The notes below the pieces were generated by a model. The model worked only from the letters and a program-made list of their open reading frames with translations, was not told the origin of the DNA and made no database searches. A DNA stretch of 64,000 bases from Aplectana chamaeleonis (taxonomy: Eukaryota; Nematoda; Chromadorea; Rhabditida; Cosmocercidae): NCBI GenBank assembly GCA_029168955.1, contig JAPDOI010000040.1:1-64000 (forward strand), in the 5' to 3' direction. This document shows positions 1 through 15,309 of this stretch, in pieces; position 1 is the first letter of the stretch, and each line of letters starts with the position of its first letter. The position numbers and the translations under genes were made by a program.

Positions 1-3000
1 AACCGAAGCCACTTGTCTGGAGACATTTAGCCGTCGAGCGGCGCCTTCGGTTTCCGGAGCGGTTTTTCGGACCCCTAGTAACCGACGTCCTGTTCTCAGC
101 CTCTAATGGGACCAATCGACGTGGCACTCCGGGCACGAACTTTTTTGTGATTATCTTCCAAATAAGTACTGCACCAGCCCAAGCCAAAGGGAAACTCGCT
201 CTAGTCACTCCTTTCTTTCAGAAGCACTAAGTCAAAACTGTACGCTGTTTCGCAACTTTGACGCCCCGGCAGAGTTACACACCTTCATCGTCCTTGGTTC
301 GGCCGCAAAAAGGTCCGCATTTAAAAATCTAGGGAAACCCAGTATGAGGTCACTTTAAAAACCGAAGCCACCTGTCTGGAGAAATTAGCTGTCGAGCGGC
401 GCCTCGGTTTCAGAGCGGTTTTTTCGACCCCTGGTAACCGACGTCCCGTTCTCAGCTCTAATGGGACCAATCAGACGTGGCACTCGGGCAATAACTTTTT
501 TGTGATTATCTTTCAAATAAGCACTGCATCCAGCCCAAACCGGGAAACCCGCCGTTAGTCACTTCCTTTTTCAGAAGCACTAAGTCAAAACTGTGTTTTT
601 TCCACGCAACTTTGACGCCCCTGGCAGACACACTCATCAGTCCTTTGGTTCGGCCGCAAAAGGTCCGCGTATTTAAAACTAGCTTCAGTATAGGTCACTT
701 TTAAAACCGGAAGCCAACCTGTCTGGAGAAATTAGCCGCCGAGCGACGCCTCGGCTTCGAGCCGGTTTTTTCTGACCCCTGTTGTAACCGACGTCCCGTT
801 GTCGGCTCTAATGGGACCAATCGACGTGGCACTCGGGCAATAACTTTTTGTGATTATCTTCCAAATAAGCATTGCACCAGCCCAAGCCGGAAAACTCACC
901 TAGTCACCTTTTTAAGAAGCACTAAGTCAGAGCTGCGTTTTTTTGCAAATTCGACGCCCCGGCACACACTCATCGTCCCTGGTTCGGCCGCAAATGGTCC
1001 GCGATTGAAGCTAGGGTTAGTATAGATCATTTTAAAACCGGAGCAACCCGTCTGGAGGCGCTCTCCGCCGAGCGGCGCCTCGGTTTCCGAGCGGTTTTTC
1101 GACCCCTGGTAACCGACGTCCCGTTGTCGGCTCTAATGGGACCAATCGACGTGGCACTCGGGCAATAACTTTTTTTGTGATTATCTTCCAAATAAGCACT
1201 GCACCAGCCCAAGCCGGGAAACTCGCCTAGTCACCTTTTTCAGAAGCACTAAGTCAAAACTGTGTTTTTTCGCAACTTTGACGCCCTGGCAGACACACTC
1301 ATCGTCCTTGGTTCGGCCGCAAAAGGTCCGCGGTTAAAACTAGGCTTAGTATAGGTCACTTTAAAACCGAAGCCACTTGTCTGGAGACATTAGCCGTCGA
1401 GCGGCGCCTCGGTTTCCGAGCGGTTTTTTCGACCCCTGGTAACCGACGTCCCGTTCTCAGCTCTAATGGGACCAATCGACGTGGCACTCGGGCAATAACT
1501 TTTTTTGTGATTATCTTTCAAATAAGCACTGCACCAGCCCAAGCCGGGAAACTCGCCTAGTCACCTTTTTCAGAAGCACTAAGTCAAAACTGTGTTTTTT
1601 CGCAACTTTGACGCCCTGGCAGACACACTCATCGTCCTTGGTTCGGCCGCAAAAGGTCCGCGGTTAAAACTAGGCTCAGTATAGGTCACTTTAAAACCGA
1701 AGCCACTTGTCTGGAGACATTAGCCGTCGAGCGGCGCCTCGGTTTCCGAGCGGTTTTTTCGACCCCTGGTAACCGACGTCCCGTTCTCAGCTCTAATGGG
1801 ACCAATCGACGTGGCACTCGGGCAATAACTTTTTTTGTGATTATCTTCCAAATAAGCACTGCACCAGCCCAAGCCGGGAAACTCGCCTAGTCACCTTTTT
1901 CAGAAGCACTAAGTCAAAACTGTGTTTTTTCGCAACTTTGACGCCCTGGCAGACACACTCATCGTCCTTGGTTCGGCCGCAAAAGGTCCGCGGTTAAAAC
2001 TAGGCTTAGTATAGGTCACTTTAAAACCGAAGCCACTTGTCTGGAGACATTAGCCGTCGAGCGGCGCCTCGGTTTCCGAGCGGTTTTTTCTGACCCTGGT
2101 AACCGACGTCCCGTTCTCAGCTCTAATGGGACGAATCGCCGTGGGACTGGGGCAATAACTGTTTTTGTGATTATCTTGCAGATAAGCACGGCACCGGCCC
2201 AAGCCGGGAAACGCGCCTAGTCACGTTTTTCAGAAGCACCAAGGCAAAACTGTGTTTTTCGCAACTTTGACGCCCTGGCAGACACACTCATCGTCCTTGG
2301 TTCGGCCGCAAAAGGTCCGCGGTTAAAACTAGGCTTAGTATAGGTCACTTTAAAACCGAAGCCACTTGTCTGGAGACATTAGCCGTCGAGCGGCGCCTCG
2401 GTTTCCGAGCGGTTTTTTCGACCCTGGTAACCGACGTCCCGTTCTCAGCCTCTAATGGGACCAATCGACGTGGCACTCGGGCAATAACTTTTTGTGATTC
2501 TCTTCCAATTAGGCACTGCACCAGCCCAAGCCGGGAAACTCGCCTAGTCACCTTTTTCAGAAGCACCAAGTCAAAACTGCGTTTTTCGCAACTTTGACGC
2601 CCCGGCAGACACACTCATCCATCGTCCTTGCTTCGGCCGCAAAAGGTCCGCGGTTAAAACTAGGCTTAGTATAGGTCACTAAAACCGAAGCCACTTGTCT
2701 GGAGACATTAGCCGTCGAGCGGCGCCTCGGTTTCCGAGCGGTTTTTTCGACCCCTGGTAACCGACGTCCCGTTCTCAGCTCTAATGGGACCAATCGACGT
2801 GGCACTCGGACAATAACTTTTTTTGTGATTATCTTCCAAATAAGCACTGCACCAGCCCAAGCCGGGAAACTCGCCTAGTCACCTTTTTCAGAAGCACTAA
2901 GTCAAAACTGTGTTTTTTCGCAACTTTGACGCCCTGGCAGACACACTCATCGTCCTTGGTTCGGCCGCAAAAGGTCCGCGGTTAAAATTAGGCTTAGTAT

Positions 3001-3327
3001 AGGTCACTTTAAAACCGAAGCCACTTGTCTGGAGACATTAGCCGTCGAGCGGCGCCTCGGTTTCCGAGCGGTTTTTTCGACCCCTGGTAACCGACGTCCC
3101 GTTCTCAGCTCTAATGGGACCAATCGACGTGGCACTCGGGCAATAACTTTTTTTGTGATTATCTTTCAAATAAGCACTGCACCAGCCCAAGCCGGGAAAC
3201 TCGCCTAGTCACCTTTTTCAGAAGCACTAAGTCAAAACTGTGTTTTTTCGCAACTTTGACGCCCTGGCAGACACACTCATCGTCCTTGGTTCGGCCGCAA
3301 AAGGTCCGCGGTTAAAACTAGGCTTAG
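1..3327. repeat. 330-bp satellite array, left block (10 monomers)
   Basis: Ten head-to-tail monomers start near 1, 359, 702, 1033, 1363, 1693, 2023, 2352, 2680 and 3009; the spacing settles at 329-330 bp. A convenient phase starts at AAAACCGAAGCC. Monomers at 1363-3327 are nearly identical, while those before about 1030 carry many single-base insertions, either from older decay or poorer sequence. Short minus-strand ORFs of about 60 codons recur in each monomer only because the unit is duplicated and 330 is a multiple of three; nothing suggests a protein. The block is interrupted at 3328 by a TIR element and resumes at 4900. Confidence 0.95.
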
Positions 3328-4899
3328 GGCTGGGATTCATGAAAGGCAAACCACGGTTACTGCTGGGCTAGCGGAGGAAACCGGCATTCACGAAAAATCC
3401 GGTTTGGTTACGGCTGGGCTACGATTGGGCTACGCGTAACCGCACCTCGGAGCTGCGGTTAACCGCGGTTAGCAGCGGTTTCGCGGCTTAGTCGTCGAAT
3501 TGATGGTGTGTTGTATTAGTGCACAACACTGAGGAAACGCACCTTTTGCGAATACGCTTAAAAACTTGATATCTTCAAGGCAAGCTGAAAATGCAGGAAT
3601 GCCGCCGTTATTGACAGCCACATTATAGGCCCTCTAGCCATAATGTGTTCCTATCGATAACAACGAAAATTCTCAGAATCATCAAACTCATCTGTAAGTT
3701 TTATGTATGTTGCCCATGGCTAACTGAAATCATTATGCCTGTCCTCTCTACTCTCGCTCTCTTCTTTATTTTATAGCACATCGTTGTTCTTTTGCCTCCA
3801 CTTTTGTTCCTAATTCTTGTCTTCCGTGCGCTGACCATTAACCGAGCAGCCACAGGCTCTTCGCTGGGGTTTCTTTCCCATTTCGGCTCCGAATTCCCTC
3901 ATTTTTTCCCAACACTTTTCGTTCACGCTTTCGTTATTTTTCTGTTGGAAAACCCTAACTTGGTTTGGTACTGTGATGCATGATCTGTTTTTTTCGCATT
4001 TACAACGTTTTCTACTTTTTCCGAAGCGCCCACTTGATTTCTAATGTTAATTTTTTTTACATGGTTCTATGATCAACCTGGGTTTTCTCGATGCTTTTAG
4101 TTCAAACTTCTGTTTTTCCCTTGCATTTTGAGCTTTTTCCATAAGATTTTTCTAAGGAGTCATTTTAGTTATCTCCTGTTGTGAGCGACAGGACGCTTGT
4201 GTGAGAATGACAAAGAGAAAAAAACAAAAAAGGGATTCTTAGACAAAAAAAGAGATGGAAAAACACGGACCTCAACGGACAAAGGGAGAAGTTGAAGCCA
4301 AACACTCCACGAGAAGCCGATGATGATCCCTGCACCAACACCTAAGCGATGTGAAACACACAAAAAAATTAGAGGGGCGTTTCGAAAAAAAAAGAAGTTG
4401 AAAAGGCTAGTAATGCGAGAAAAAGCTAAATTGGGGGTTGAAATTTCACTAGCAGGTTTGCGGCTCATCGAGAGCAGCATCACTTTATATACTGTCAAAA
4501 AACCAAAAAGGATTTTTCAAAAAAAGGAAAAAATGAAAAACTTCAAAATGGAAAAAAAACATCTCCAAGTTGAGGAGAATCCCTTTAAATGCCTGCGATC
4601 CATTGAAGAAGGTAAAGCACAAGGTAGACAAAAATAAGAATTCAAAAAGCAAGCAAAATTAGCAATCATGTGCAACAAAAACAGTGACGGGATAGGGAAA
4701 TTCCGACCCGAGTGCCAATATTGATTTTCTCCAATCGAGATTCTCGGCGTCAATTGAGTGGCAAGTACGTGGCCGCGGAATGGTTAGCCACCCAACCGCG
4801 ATGGGGCGGTTGTGAATGCCGGTTCGCGGTTTGGCTACCGCTGGGGTTGCTGCCCTAACCAAACCCAAACCTAGCCGGCTGCGTTCATGAATCCCAGCC
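3328..4899. mobile_element. 1.57-kb TIR element inserted in the satellite
   Basis: The termini are inverted copies of GGCTGGGATTCATGAA. The element is flanked by a direct TAG on both sides (3325-3327 and 4900-4902), and the uninterrupted satellite reads TTAGTATAGG at this point, so the empty site can be reconstructed. Subterminal regions are rich in AACCGCGGTT-like inverted motifs. No transposase ORF is seen; the interior is AT-rich with a Lys-rich ORF (4320-4637) that looks like low-complexity sequence. A 3-bp duplication suggests a PIF/Harbinger-like non-autonomous element, but TAG is not the usual TWA target, so the class is an inference. A diverged relative may lie at 19157. Confidence 0.8.
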
Positions 4900-7434
4900 T
4901 AGTATAGGTCACTTTAAAACCGAAGCCACTTGTCTGGAGACATTAGCCGTCGAGCGGCGCCTCGGTTTCCGAGCGGTTTTTTCGACCCCTGGTAACCGAC
5001 GTCCCGTTCTCAGCTCTAATGGGACCAATCGACGTGGCACTCGGGCAATAACTTTTTTTGTGATTATCTTCCAAATAAGCACTGCACCAGCCCAAGCCGG
5101 AAAACTCGCCTAGTCACCTTTTTCAGAAGCACTAAGTCAAAACTGTGTTTTTTCGCAACTTTGACGCCCTGGCAGACACACTCATCGTCCTTGGTTCGGC
5201 CGCAAAAGGTCCGCGGTTAAAACTAGGCTTGGTATAGGTCACTTTAAAACCGAAGCCACCTGTCTGGAGAAATTAGCCGCCGAGCGACGCCTCGGTTTCC
5301 GAGCGGTTTTTCGACCCCTGGTAACCGACGTCCCGTTGTCGGCTCTAATGGGACCAATCGACGTGGCACTCGGGCAATAACTTTTTTTGTGATTATCTTC
5401 CAAATAAGCACTGCACCAGCCCAAGCCGGGAAACTCGCCTAGTCACCTTTTCCAGAAGCACTAAGTCAAAACTGTGTTTTTTTCGCAACTTTGACGCCCT
5501 GGCAGACACACTCATCGTCCTTGGTTCGGCCGCAAAAGGTCCGCGGTTAAAACTAGGCTTAGTATAGGTCACTTTAAAACCGAAGCCACTTGTCTGGAGA
5601 CATTAGCCGTCGAGCGGCGCCTCGGTTTCCGAGCGGTTTTTTCGACCCCTGGTAACCGACGTCCCGTTGTCGGCTCTAATGGGATCAATCGACGTGGCAC
5701 TCGGGCAATAACTTTTTTTGTGATTATCTTCCAAATAAGTACTGCACCAGCCCAAGCCGGCAAACTCGCCTAGTCACCTTTTTCAGAAGCACTAAGTCAA
5801 AACTGTGTTTTTTCGCAACTTTGACGCCCCGGCAGACACACTCATCGTCCTTGGTTCGGCCGCAAAAGGTCCGCATTTAAAACTAGGCTCAGTATAGGTC
5901 ACTTTAAAACCGAAGCCACCTGTCTGGAGAAATTAGCCGTCGAGCGGCGCCTCGGTTTCCGAGCGGTTTTTTCGACCCCTGGTAACCGACGTCCCGTTCT
6001 CAGCTCTAATGGGACCAATCGACGTGGCACTCGGGCAATAACTTTTTTTGTGATTATCTTTCAAATAAGCACTGCACCAGCCCAAGCCGGGAAACTCGCC
6101 TAGTCACCTTTTTCAGAAGCACTAAGTCAAAACTGTGTTTTTTCGCAACTTTGACGCCCTGGCAGACACACTCATCGTCCTTGGTTCGGCCGCAAAAGGT
6201 CCGCGGTTAAAACTAGGCTTGGTATAGGTCACTTTAAAACCGAAGCCACCTGTCTGGAGAAATTAGCCGCCGAGCGACGCCTCGGTTTCCGAGCGGTTTT
6301 TCGACCCTGGTAACCGACGTCCCGTTAGTCGGCTCTAATGGGACCAATCGACGTGGCACTCGGGCAATAACTTTTTGTGATTATCTTCCAAATAAGCACT
6401 GCACCAGCCCAAGCCGGGAAACTCGCCTAGTCACCTTTTCCAGAAGCACTAAGTCAAAACTGTGTTTTTTTCGCAACTTTGACGCCCTGGCAGACACACT
6501 CATCGTCCTTGGTTCGGCCGCAAAAGGTCCGCGGTTAAAACTAGGCTTAGTATAGGTCACTTTAAAACCGAAGCCACTTGTCTGGAGACATTAGCCGTCG
6601 AGCGGCGCCTCGGTTTCCGAGCGGTTTTTTCGACCCCTGGTAACCGACGTCCCGTTGTCGGCTCTAATGGGATCAATCGACGTGGCACTCGGGCAATAAC
6701 TTTTTTTGTGATTATCTTCCAAATAAGTACTGCACCAGCCCAAGCCGGCAAACTCGCCTAGTCACCTTTTTCAGAAGCACTAAGTCAAAACTGTGTTTTT
6801 TCGCAACTTTGACGCCCCGGCAGACACACTCATCGTCCTTGGTTCGGCCGCAAAAGGTCCGCATTTAAAACTAGGCTCAGTATAGGTCACTTTAAAACCG
6901 AAGCCACCTGTCTGGAGAAATTAGCCGCCGAGCGACGCCTCGGTTTCCGAGCGGTTTTTTCGACCCCTGGTAACCAACGTCCCGTTCTCGGCTCTAATGG
7001 GATCAATCGACCTGGCACTCGGGCAATAACTTTTTTTGTGATTATCTTCCAAATAAGCACTGCACCAGCCCAAGCCGGAAAACTCGCCTAGTCACCTTTT
7101 TCAGAAGCACTAAGTCAAAACTGTGTTTTTTCGCAACTTTGACGCCCCGGCAGACACACTCATCGTCCTTGGTTCGGCCGCAAAAGGTCCGCGGTTAAAA
7201 CTAGGCTCAGTATAGGTCACTTTAAAACCGAAGCCACCTGTCTGGAGAAATCAGCCGCCGAGCGACGCCTCGGTTTCCGAGCGGTTTTTTCGACCCCTGG
7301 TAACCGACGTCCCGTTCTCGGCTCTAATGGGATCAATCGACCTGGCACTCGGGCAATAACTTTTTTGTGATTATCTTCCAAATAAGCACTGCACCAGCCC
7401 AAGCCGGAAAACTCGTCTAGTCACCTTTTTCAGA
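4900..7434. repeat. 330-bp satellite array, right block (about 7.7 monomers)
   Basis: Monomers begin near 4915, 5245, 5575, 5905, 6235, 6565, 6895 and 7225; the last is cut off at 7434 after about 210 bp. The pair at 5220-5890 is repeated almost exactly at 6210-6880, including shared variants (GGGATCAATC, AAGTACTGCACC, CCGGCAAACTC), giving a higher-order period of about 990 bp, that is three monomers. Confidence 0.95.
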
Positions 7435-8037
7435 TCATGAAATAATGAGAAGCCAATTATTTTGCCTCTCGAACTCGCTTAATGTTCTCGCTGAGGTCGA
7501 CAAGCCAGAAATTGCATATATGAAAACGGCTAAAAATTTTGCTTATTTTTGATTGCTTATTGAAGAGCGAATGCACCGGATTAAGTGTGCAGATTCTGGA
7601 GGGCAAAAAGGGCAAGCAGGAATGCAGACTTTCCTTTCTCCGACCACTGAAAGGGACACTTCAGATCTTATATCGCAGATAAAACCTTTGTGAGCAGTCT
7701 TACCATTGCAGAACGATGCCCGGAAACTCCAAACGCTTGCGAGTATCCAACGATCTATGAGGTAAACTCGTGGACGACTTGCCCAACGACGAGAATCGGC
7801 CAGACGATTATGCCTTCCATTTACTGAACTCGCCACAACATTTTCCGCATGAGAGTCCTGCCGCTTCCCCTCCGAAATCACCACCGAACTCGGCGTCTCC
7901 ACATCAACACTGGCCTGCTCATCTTCCGCAAACACCTACACACGACCTTACACGCCACATCACTGCTACTACACAAGCGGCTCCTGTGGTAGTGGATCCC
8001 AAACAGCTCTCAAAAATGACTGATAATGCTTTCCGAA
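7435..8037. other. Unassigned segment between satellite and LINE nest
   Basis: About 600 bp of non-satellite sequence. Two overlapping open frames occur, a Pro/His/Ser-rich one on + (7770-8042, 90 codons) and one on - (7543-7935, 130 codons). Neither shows a motif I recognise, and both are short enough to be chance. It may be a remnant of the element into which the LINE at 8038 was inserted. Confidence 0.4.
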
Positions 8038-11000
8038 GATGAGTGCGACCTGGTCATTTTAAACGATGATCAGCCCACTCGTCTCCCTGCCAACGGCCGA
8101 TCTTCTAGCCCAGACATATCTCTTGTCTCCTTCAACCTTTCTAGCTGCTGCTCATGGTCTACCTCGACGACTTTGCCAAGTGACCATGTTCCTGTCTTTG
8201 TCCACATCGATCTATCCAATTCTCTCGTTCCTTTTCTGGTGTTCGCCTACGTTCTTATCTTAATTTAGGCCGAGCAGACTGGCGCCTGTTCAGTGAAGTT
8301 GCGCTTCGCCTATCGGCAGATTACCCATGGAATGGAAGCGTGCACCAGAAAGAGTGCCATTTATCTGACGCAATCCGCAAGGCCATGAATGCGGCTATTC
8401 CTATCGGTCGCGTCAAGACGTTCTATCCAAATGTCAACAGAGAAATCCTCGACAAAATTAGAACGAGAGATGCGAGGAGAGCGGTTAATCATCTGGACCC
8501 CGTGGTTGCTGAGCTTGACAGTGAGATCAAAAAGGATTGGGACAGACACAAGAAAGAAGAGTGGGAGAAGTTCACCGGGCAGTTGGATTTTAAGACGGAC
8601 AGTGCAGCTTCTTGGAAGGTTTTACGGAAGCTTTCGGGTAAAAGCTCACCCGCCACCGTCTCAACAATCGAATTCGACAACGGTGTATTCAAATCAGGAA
8701 AGTAAGCCGCTTATGCGCTCGGGAAAAGTTTTTTTCATCACCAGTGCTAAACGAGGTCCACAGAATAGAGTGACTGTAAGAGAGCTCGTGTAGCCCTCGA
8801 TCTAACGAAGGCTTTTGACACTGTAAATGTGGGCATTTTGTCGGAGAGCCTGTTAAGGTCTACCATTCCGCCCTGGCAGAAGCGGTGGATAACCGCATTC
8901 ACCAAAGGACGTCGGGCAAATGTGCTATTTCAAGGGCACGTCTCCAATATCATCCCAATTGCCGCCGGCGTACCTCAAGGAGGGGTTCTATCGCCTGCTC
9001 TTTTTAGTCTGTATATTGAAGATCTACCCGTTCCATCCCAAGACATCAAGGTCGTTGCATATGCGGATGATATTACTATACTATGCCGGGATCGCGATAT
9101 AAATGTAGCTGCCAGTAAGATCAATGACTACTTGATCGAGTTGAAATGTTTTCTCGATAATAAGATGCTTACGGTCTCTGCCGCTAAATCATCCGTCACC
9201 GTCTTTTCCACTGATCCTGCGGAGCACAGTGCTCATCCCATGGTGAAATGGGACGAAACTCGCCTGCCGGCCGCTCGATTCCCTAAGCTGCTCGGACACG
9301 TGTTGGACCCTTCGTTGAAGTTTCATAAGAACACTGAGCAGAAGCAAGCTGCAGTGAAAACAAGACTTAACGTCCTACGTGCTCTCGGCGGAACGTCCTG
9401 GGGGTGCAGTAAAGAAACGATCCTGACCACGTACAAGGCCATCGTACAGCCCGCCCTGGAGTATGCTGCACCAGTCTGGCAGCATATCGTGTCGGACTCA
9501 TCCTGGTCCAAGCTGCAGCGCATCCAAAATGGAGCATTGCGGATCGCAACAGGCTGTTCTAAAAGCTCTCCAGTAGAGCGCCTACATGCCGAAGCTCGCA
9601 TCCTGCCAGTTAAGGACCATTGCCAACTCCACGCCCAACAGCTGTACATAAACATTCTGAAGCAGCCAAATCATCCGTCGCGAAGAGTATTAGACCCCGT
9701 GAGAGAGAGAGAGGTATAAGAAAGCCGTTTGCTGATGCTCCCACGAAAATCAATATACAGAGATGGACCAACGCACAACAAGAACGCCTCCGTCTCTTAC
9801 GTGCTGAGCATACCCAATTCGTCAAGGATCACTTATGCAAGACCGCCGTAAACTCCATTCTCGGAGTCGTGCCGCCTGAGGTCAGCGAAACCGAGATGGA
9901 ACTCGGTAGGCGTGCCAGGTGCACCCTTGCCTCGTTGCGCTGCGGGCACTCCCCCATGCTTATGTCTTATTTACATAAGATCGATAGCAGCAGACCTGAC
10001 GAGTGCCCGGATTGTGGTAATAAAGGGCATACTACTGCGCACCTTTTCAACTGCCCGATGAGACCGACATCGTTAACAACAGTAGATCTGTGGACGAATC
10101 CGACGCTTGTGGCTCAGTTCCTCAATCTATGACAGGACCCTCTCTGTGGCTGCAGAAGAAGAAGAAGAGAGCTGTGCCGCATCCCGCTTATGAGCACGGC
10201 TGAAGCGTTTACTACGACGCAAGTTGAGAAGATTATAAAGGAAATACGGAACTCTAGAGCTATTGGTCCTGATCGGGTATGTCCTGCTGTCTTGAAGAAG
10301 ATACCCACTGACCTACTACCGCTTCTCACTGATGTGATAAACACCTCGTTCAGGTCGTGTACTATCCCGCAGAATTGGAAGACGGCAAACGTCGTTCCGC
10401 TGCCCAAGCCTGGCAAGCCCCAAGCATCAGTCGAGGGATATCGGCCCATTTGCTTGTTGTCTTCTTTTGCTAAAGTAGCTGAAAAGCTGATCGTCAAAGA
10501 CCTGGCCGAACACAACGAGAGACAGGTGTTCCAGCATGGATTCAGAGGACTGCATTCCACCACGACAGCATTGTTAGAAATTACGAGCTATGCAATTGAT
10601 GATTTCAACGCCTATAAGCCGCAAAGAACTGTAGCAGTTGCCTTGGATCTCACTAAGGCTTTCGACACAGTGAATCTCGGTATATTATCAAACAACTTAC
10701 TGGAGTCATCAATCCCGCCATAGCAAAAGCGCTGGATAGCTGCATTCACTAAGGGAAGACGGGCTAGAGTGATGTTCCAGAATCATGTCTCAAACAGCAT
10801 TCCGATTGCAGCTGGAGTCCCACAGGGCGGCGTATTGTCGCCTGCTCTCTTCAGTCTGTACCTCGAAGATATGCCCGCCCCTCGCCAGGATATCAAGGTG
10901 GTCGCTTACGCTGACGATATGACTGTCTTGTGTCGTGATCGGGACATAAATGTGGCCGCCGCTAAGATTAACGGGTACTTGATCACACTGAAAAGCTTCT

Positions 11001-11815
11001 TCGACCGCAAAATGCTGAAGATTTCTGCGTCAAAGTCATCGGTATCCGTGCTCACAACGGACCCATCTGAGCACAGCGCACATCCGTATGTCGTATGGAA
11101 TGGAGATCGTTGGCCTGCGGCGCGCTTCCCGAAACTTCTCGGACTCATGCTCGATCCATCGCTCAAGTTCCATAAGAACACGGAACAGAAGCAGGCTATC
11201 GTGAAAGCGAAGCTTAACGTGCTTAGAGCCCTGGGCGGTACATCATGGGGTAGTAGACCCGCTTATCACCAGTAAGGAGCACTGTCAGCTCCAGGCCCAA
11301 CAATTTTTCATCAGCATTGTGAAACAACCAAATCACCCCTCTTGGAGAGTGCTAAACCCCGTCAGAGAGAGAGGCGTCAGAATACCTCCCAGCAAAGTCA
11401 ATCTGCAAAGATGGCACGACTCACAGCAAGAACGACTCCGTCTATTGCGCGAGGAGCATACTCAGTTCGTACGGTGCCATCTGGAAAAGGCGGCCATTAA
11501 TCCCATATTGGGGGTAGTGCCGCCCCAAGTCTGCACATCCGAGGCTGAACTCGGTAGAAGGGCCAGGTGCACCCTGGCATCGCTGCGCTGTGGTCACTCT
11601 ACTTTGCTTATGTCCTACGTCAGCAAAATAGACAGCAGCAAATCAGATGTTTGCCCGGACTGTGGCTGCCTCGGCCATGATACTGCACACCTTTTCAAAT
11701 GTCCGGAGAGACCCACCACGCTTACCGTAATGGACTTGTGGACGAATCCGTTACTGGTCGCCCAGTTTCTCAATCTATGACAAAACCCTCAATGTGGCTG
11801 CAAAGAAGAAGAAGA
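8038..11815 (+). mobile_element. 5'-truncated APE-type LINE, interrupted by a second LINE
   Basis: Two pieces form one element. Piece 8038-8786 has the end of the APE endonuclease (ECDLVILNDDQPTRLP, SSPDISLVS) and the linker to the RT. Piece 10174-11815 continues at once with ELCRIPLMSTAEAF, RT blocks VALDLTKAFDTVN, AGVPQGGVLSPALF and YADDMTVL, and the C-terminal knuckle CPDCGCLGHDTAHLF. The 3' end is a short UTR then GAAGAAGAAG. An internal deletion at about 11255 joins TSWGS to the region before EHCQLQAQ, and there is a stop at 10721, so the copy is dead. The intervening 8787-10164 is a nested LINE. No target duplication was found for this outer copy. Confidence 0.85.
8787..10164 (+). mobile_element. 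Nested 5'-truncated LINE (RT to 3' end)
   Basis: Insertion of a related LINE copy starting at VALDLTKAFDTVN of the RT and running through GVPQGGVLSPALF, YADDITIL, the thumb/connector (PALEYAAPVW) and the C-terminal knuckle CPDCGNKGHTTAHLF to the stop near 10132 and a GAA tail. It is flanked by AAGAGAGCT at 8778-8786 and 10165-10173, a 9-bp target duplication that also restores the outer element. The reading frame is broken only near 9710, where a GA-dinucleotide run is expanded inside DPVRERG, so the copy is fairly young. Confidence 0.88.
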
Positions 11816-11924
11816 AAGCAAAGTCGATGCCCACTCTGCGCGCGACTATAGACATTTCGGAGTTCTAGAAAACTTGGGTGTTAATATATTAGGATCAATT
11901 TGAGAAAAAAAAACGAGATGGCTG

Positions 11925-12217
11925 ATGAGGAAATCGAACTGATCAAAATGGACGTCGCAAAACGTGACGGAATATACCGCGATAACAACGAGGACCTGCG
12001 CTTCCGGTCGCGGCTACAACGCATACGTGTTAGGAACTTTTCATTTTCGAATGTGTTCATAGAAGCCGTGGTTAAAGACTACAAATGGCTGGAGTACTGA
12101 GAGGATCGGAGCCGCCCGAGGCTGGCTTATTTCGCTGCAAGCTTTGCGATAATCGTCACAGTGTACTAAAAAACCTTATGGATTTACCAGACGAGAGTGA
12201 TGCTCATGTTGAAATGG
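11925..12217 (+). pseudogene. hAT-type transposase relic, N-terminal part
   Basis: An ORF starting MADEEIELIKMDVAKR (11920s) runs to a stop at about 12100. After a frameshift the sequence reads GLFRCKLCDNRHSVLKN, a CxxC...H pattern compatible with the first half of a BED-type zinc finger, then MDLPDESDAHVEMDSN. At ATTCAAAT the relic is split by the 12226-17816 element and resumes at 17825. The two halves are linked because the 8-bp duplication makes them contiguous. Assignment rests mostly on the C-terminal half. Confidence 0.5.
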
Positions 12218-12784
12218 ATTCAAATTGGGGGTGTGCGGCAATTGCCGTTTGCCAATAGCCGCTTGCCTATAGCCGTTTGCCGGCCATTTTTGGGGTTTGC
12301 CGTTTGCCGAAATTTTCGTTTAAAACGGCAAATTTTCGGCAAAAATTCGTTGAAACAACAGAATTCGCCCTCACCGCAGTCTCTGTGTTGGTCAGCGATT
12401 TGGAGCTGCTACAAATAATTATTTTGACTAGTTCCAGGTTCTGGTTCCAGCTCATTCAATGTGTAACTGTACCCTTTCAATCGGTAACCAATGAAAACAT
12501 CTCGACTGGGTAATCAGAGGAGTTCGTTTGAGTTCTAAATTGTTTGGGAGCCTCCAGAGGTTTTTTAATCATTAAATTCTTAACTCTTTAAGAATGCCAA
12601 AATTGCAAAAAAAACCTTTCTTAGGGGCATACCGATTACTGCAAGTTCTAAGATTACAAAACCAAGTCATATCAAAGCTGTAGCGGAAAAGCTGTCATAT
12701 TCAGACATATGAACCAGTAGAGAACTCTTGCATATAGGCCCACTTATCGTCGGTTGGTTGACTGATGGTAAAATTTAATAAAGT

Positions 12785-15171
<2,387 letters not shown>

Positions 15172-15309
15172 GGGTCAGGAAAATTATCAATTCTGCAAAC
15201 ACTTTTTCCGGCTTTTAAAATGTTGAACAATATTCACAGCGGTCATCAAAGGCAGCGGTCAATAATATCTTCGATTTCGAGATTATTAGCTGAAATGAAA
15301 GGTTGACTT

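Noticed and set aside
4058..4090. WFYDQP-encoding stretch resembling the missing prp-8 N-terminus (WFYDHQP)
   Set aside because: Flanking codons do not match Prp8, the frame closes quickly and it lies inside a TIR element; chance match.
4320..4637. Lys-rich 105-codon ORF
   Set aside because: Low-complexity A-rich sequence within a non-coding element; no motif.
1027..7402. Repeated minus-strand ORFs of about 61-96 codons in the satellite
   Set aside because: They recur only because the 330-bp monomer is a multiple of three; no start context, domain or selection signal.
8787..10164. At first read as an internal RT deletion followed by a tandem second LINE
   Set aside because: The AAGAGAGCT duplication and the rejoined coding sequence show a nested insertion instead.
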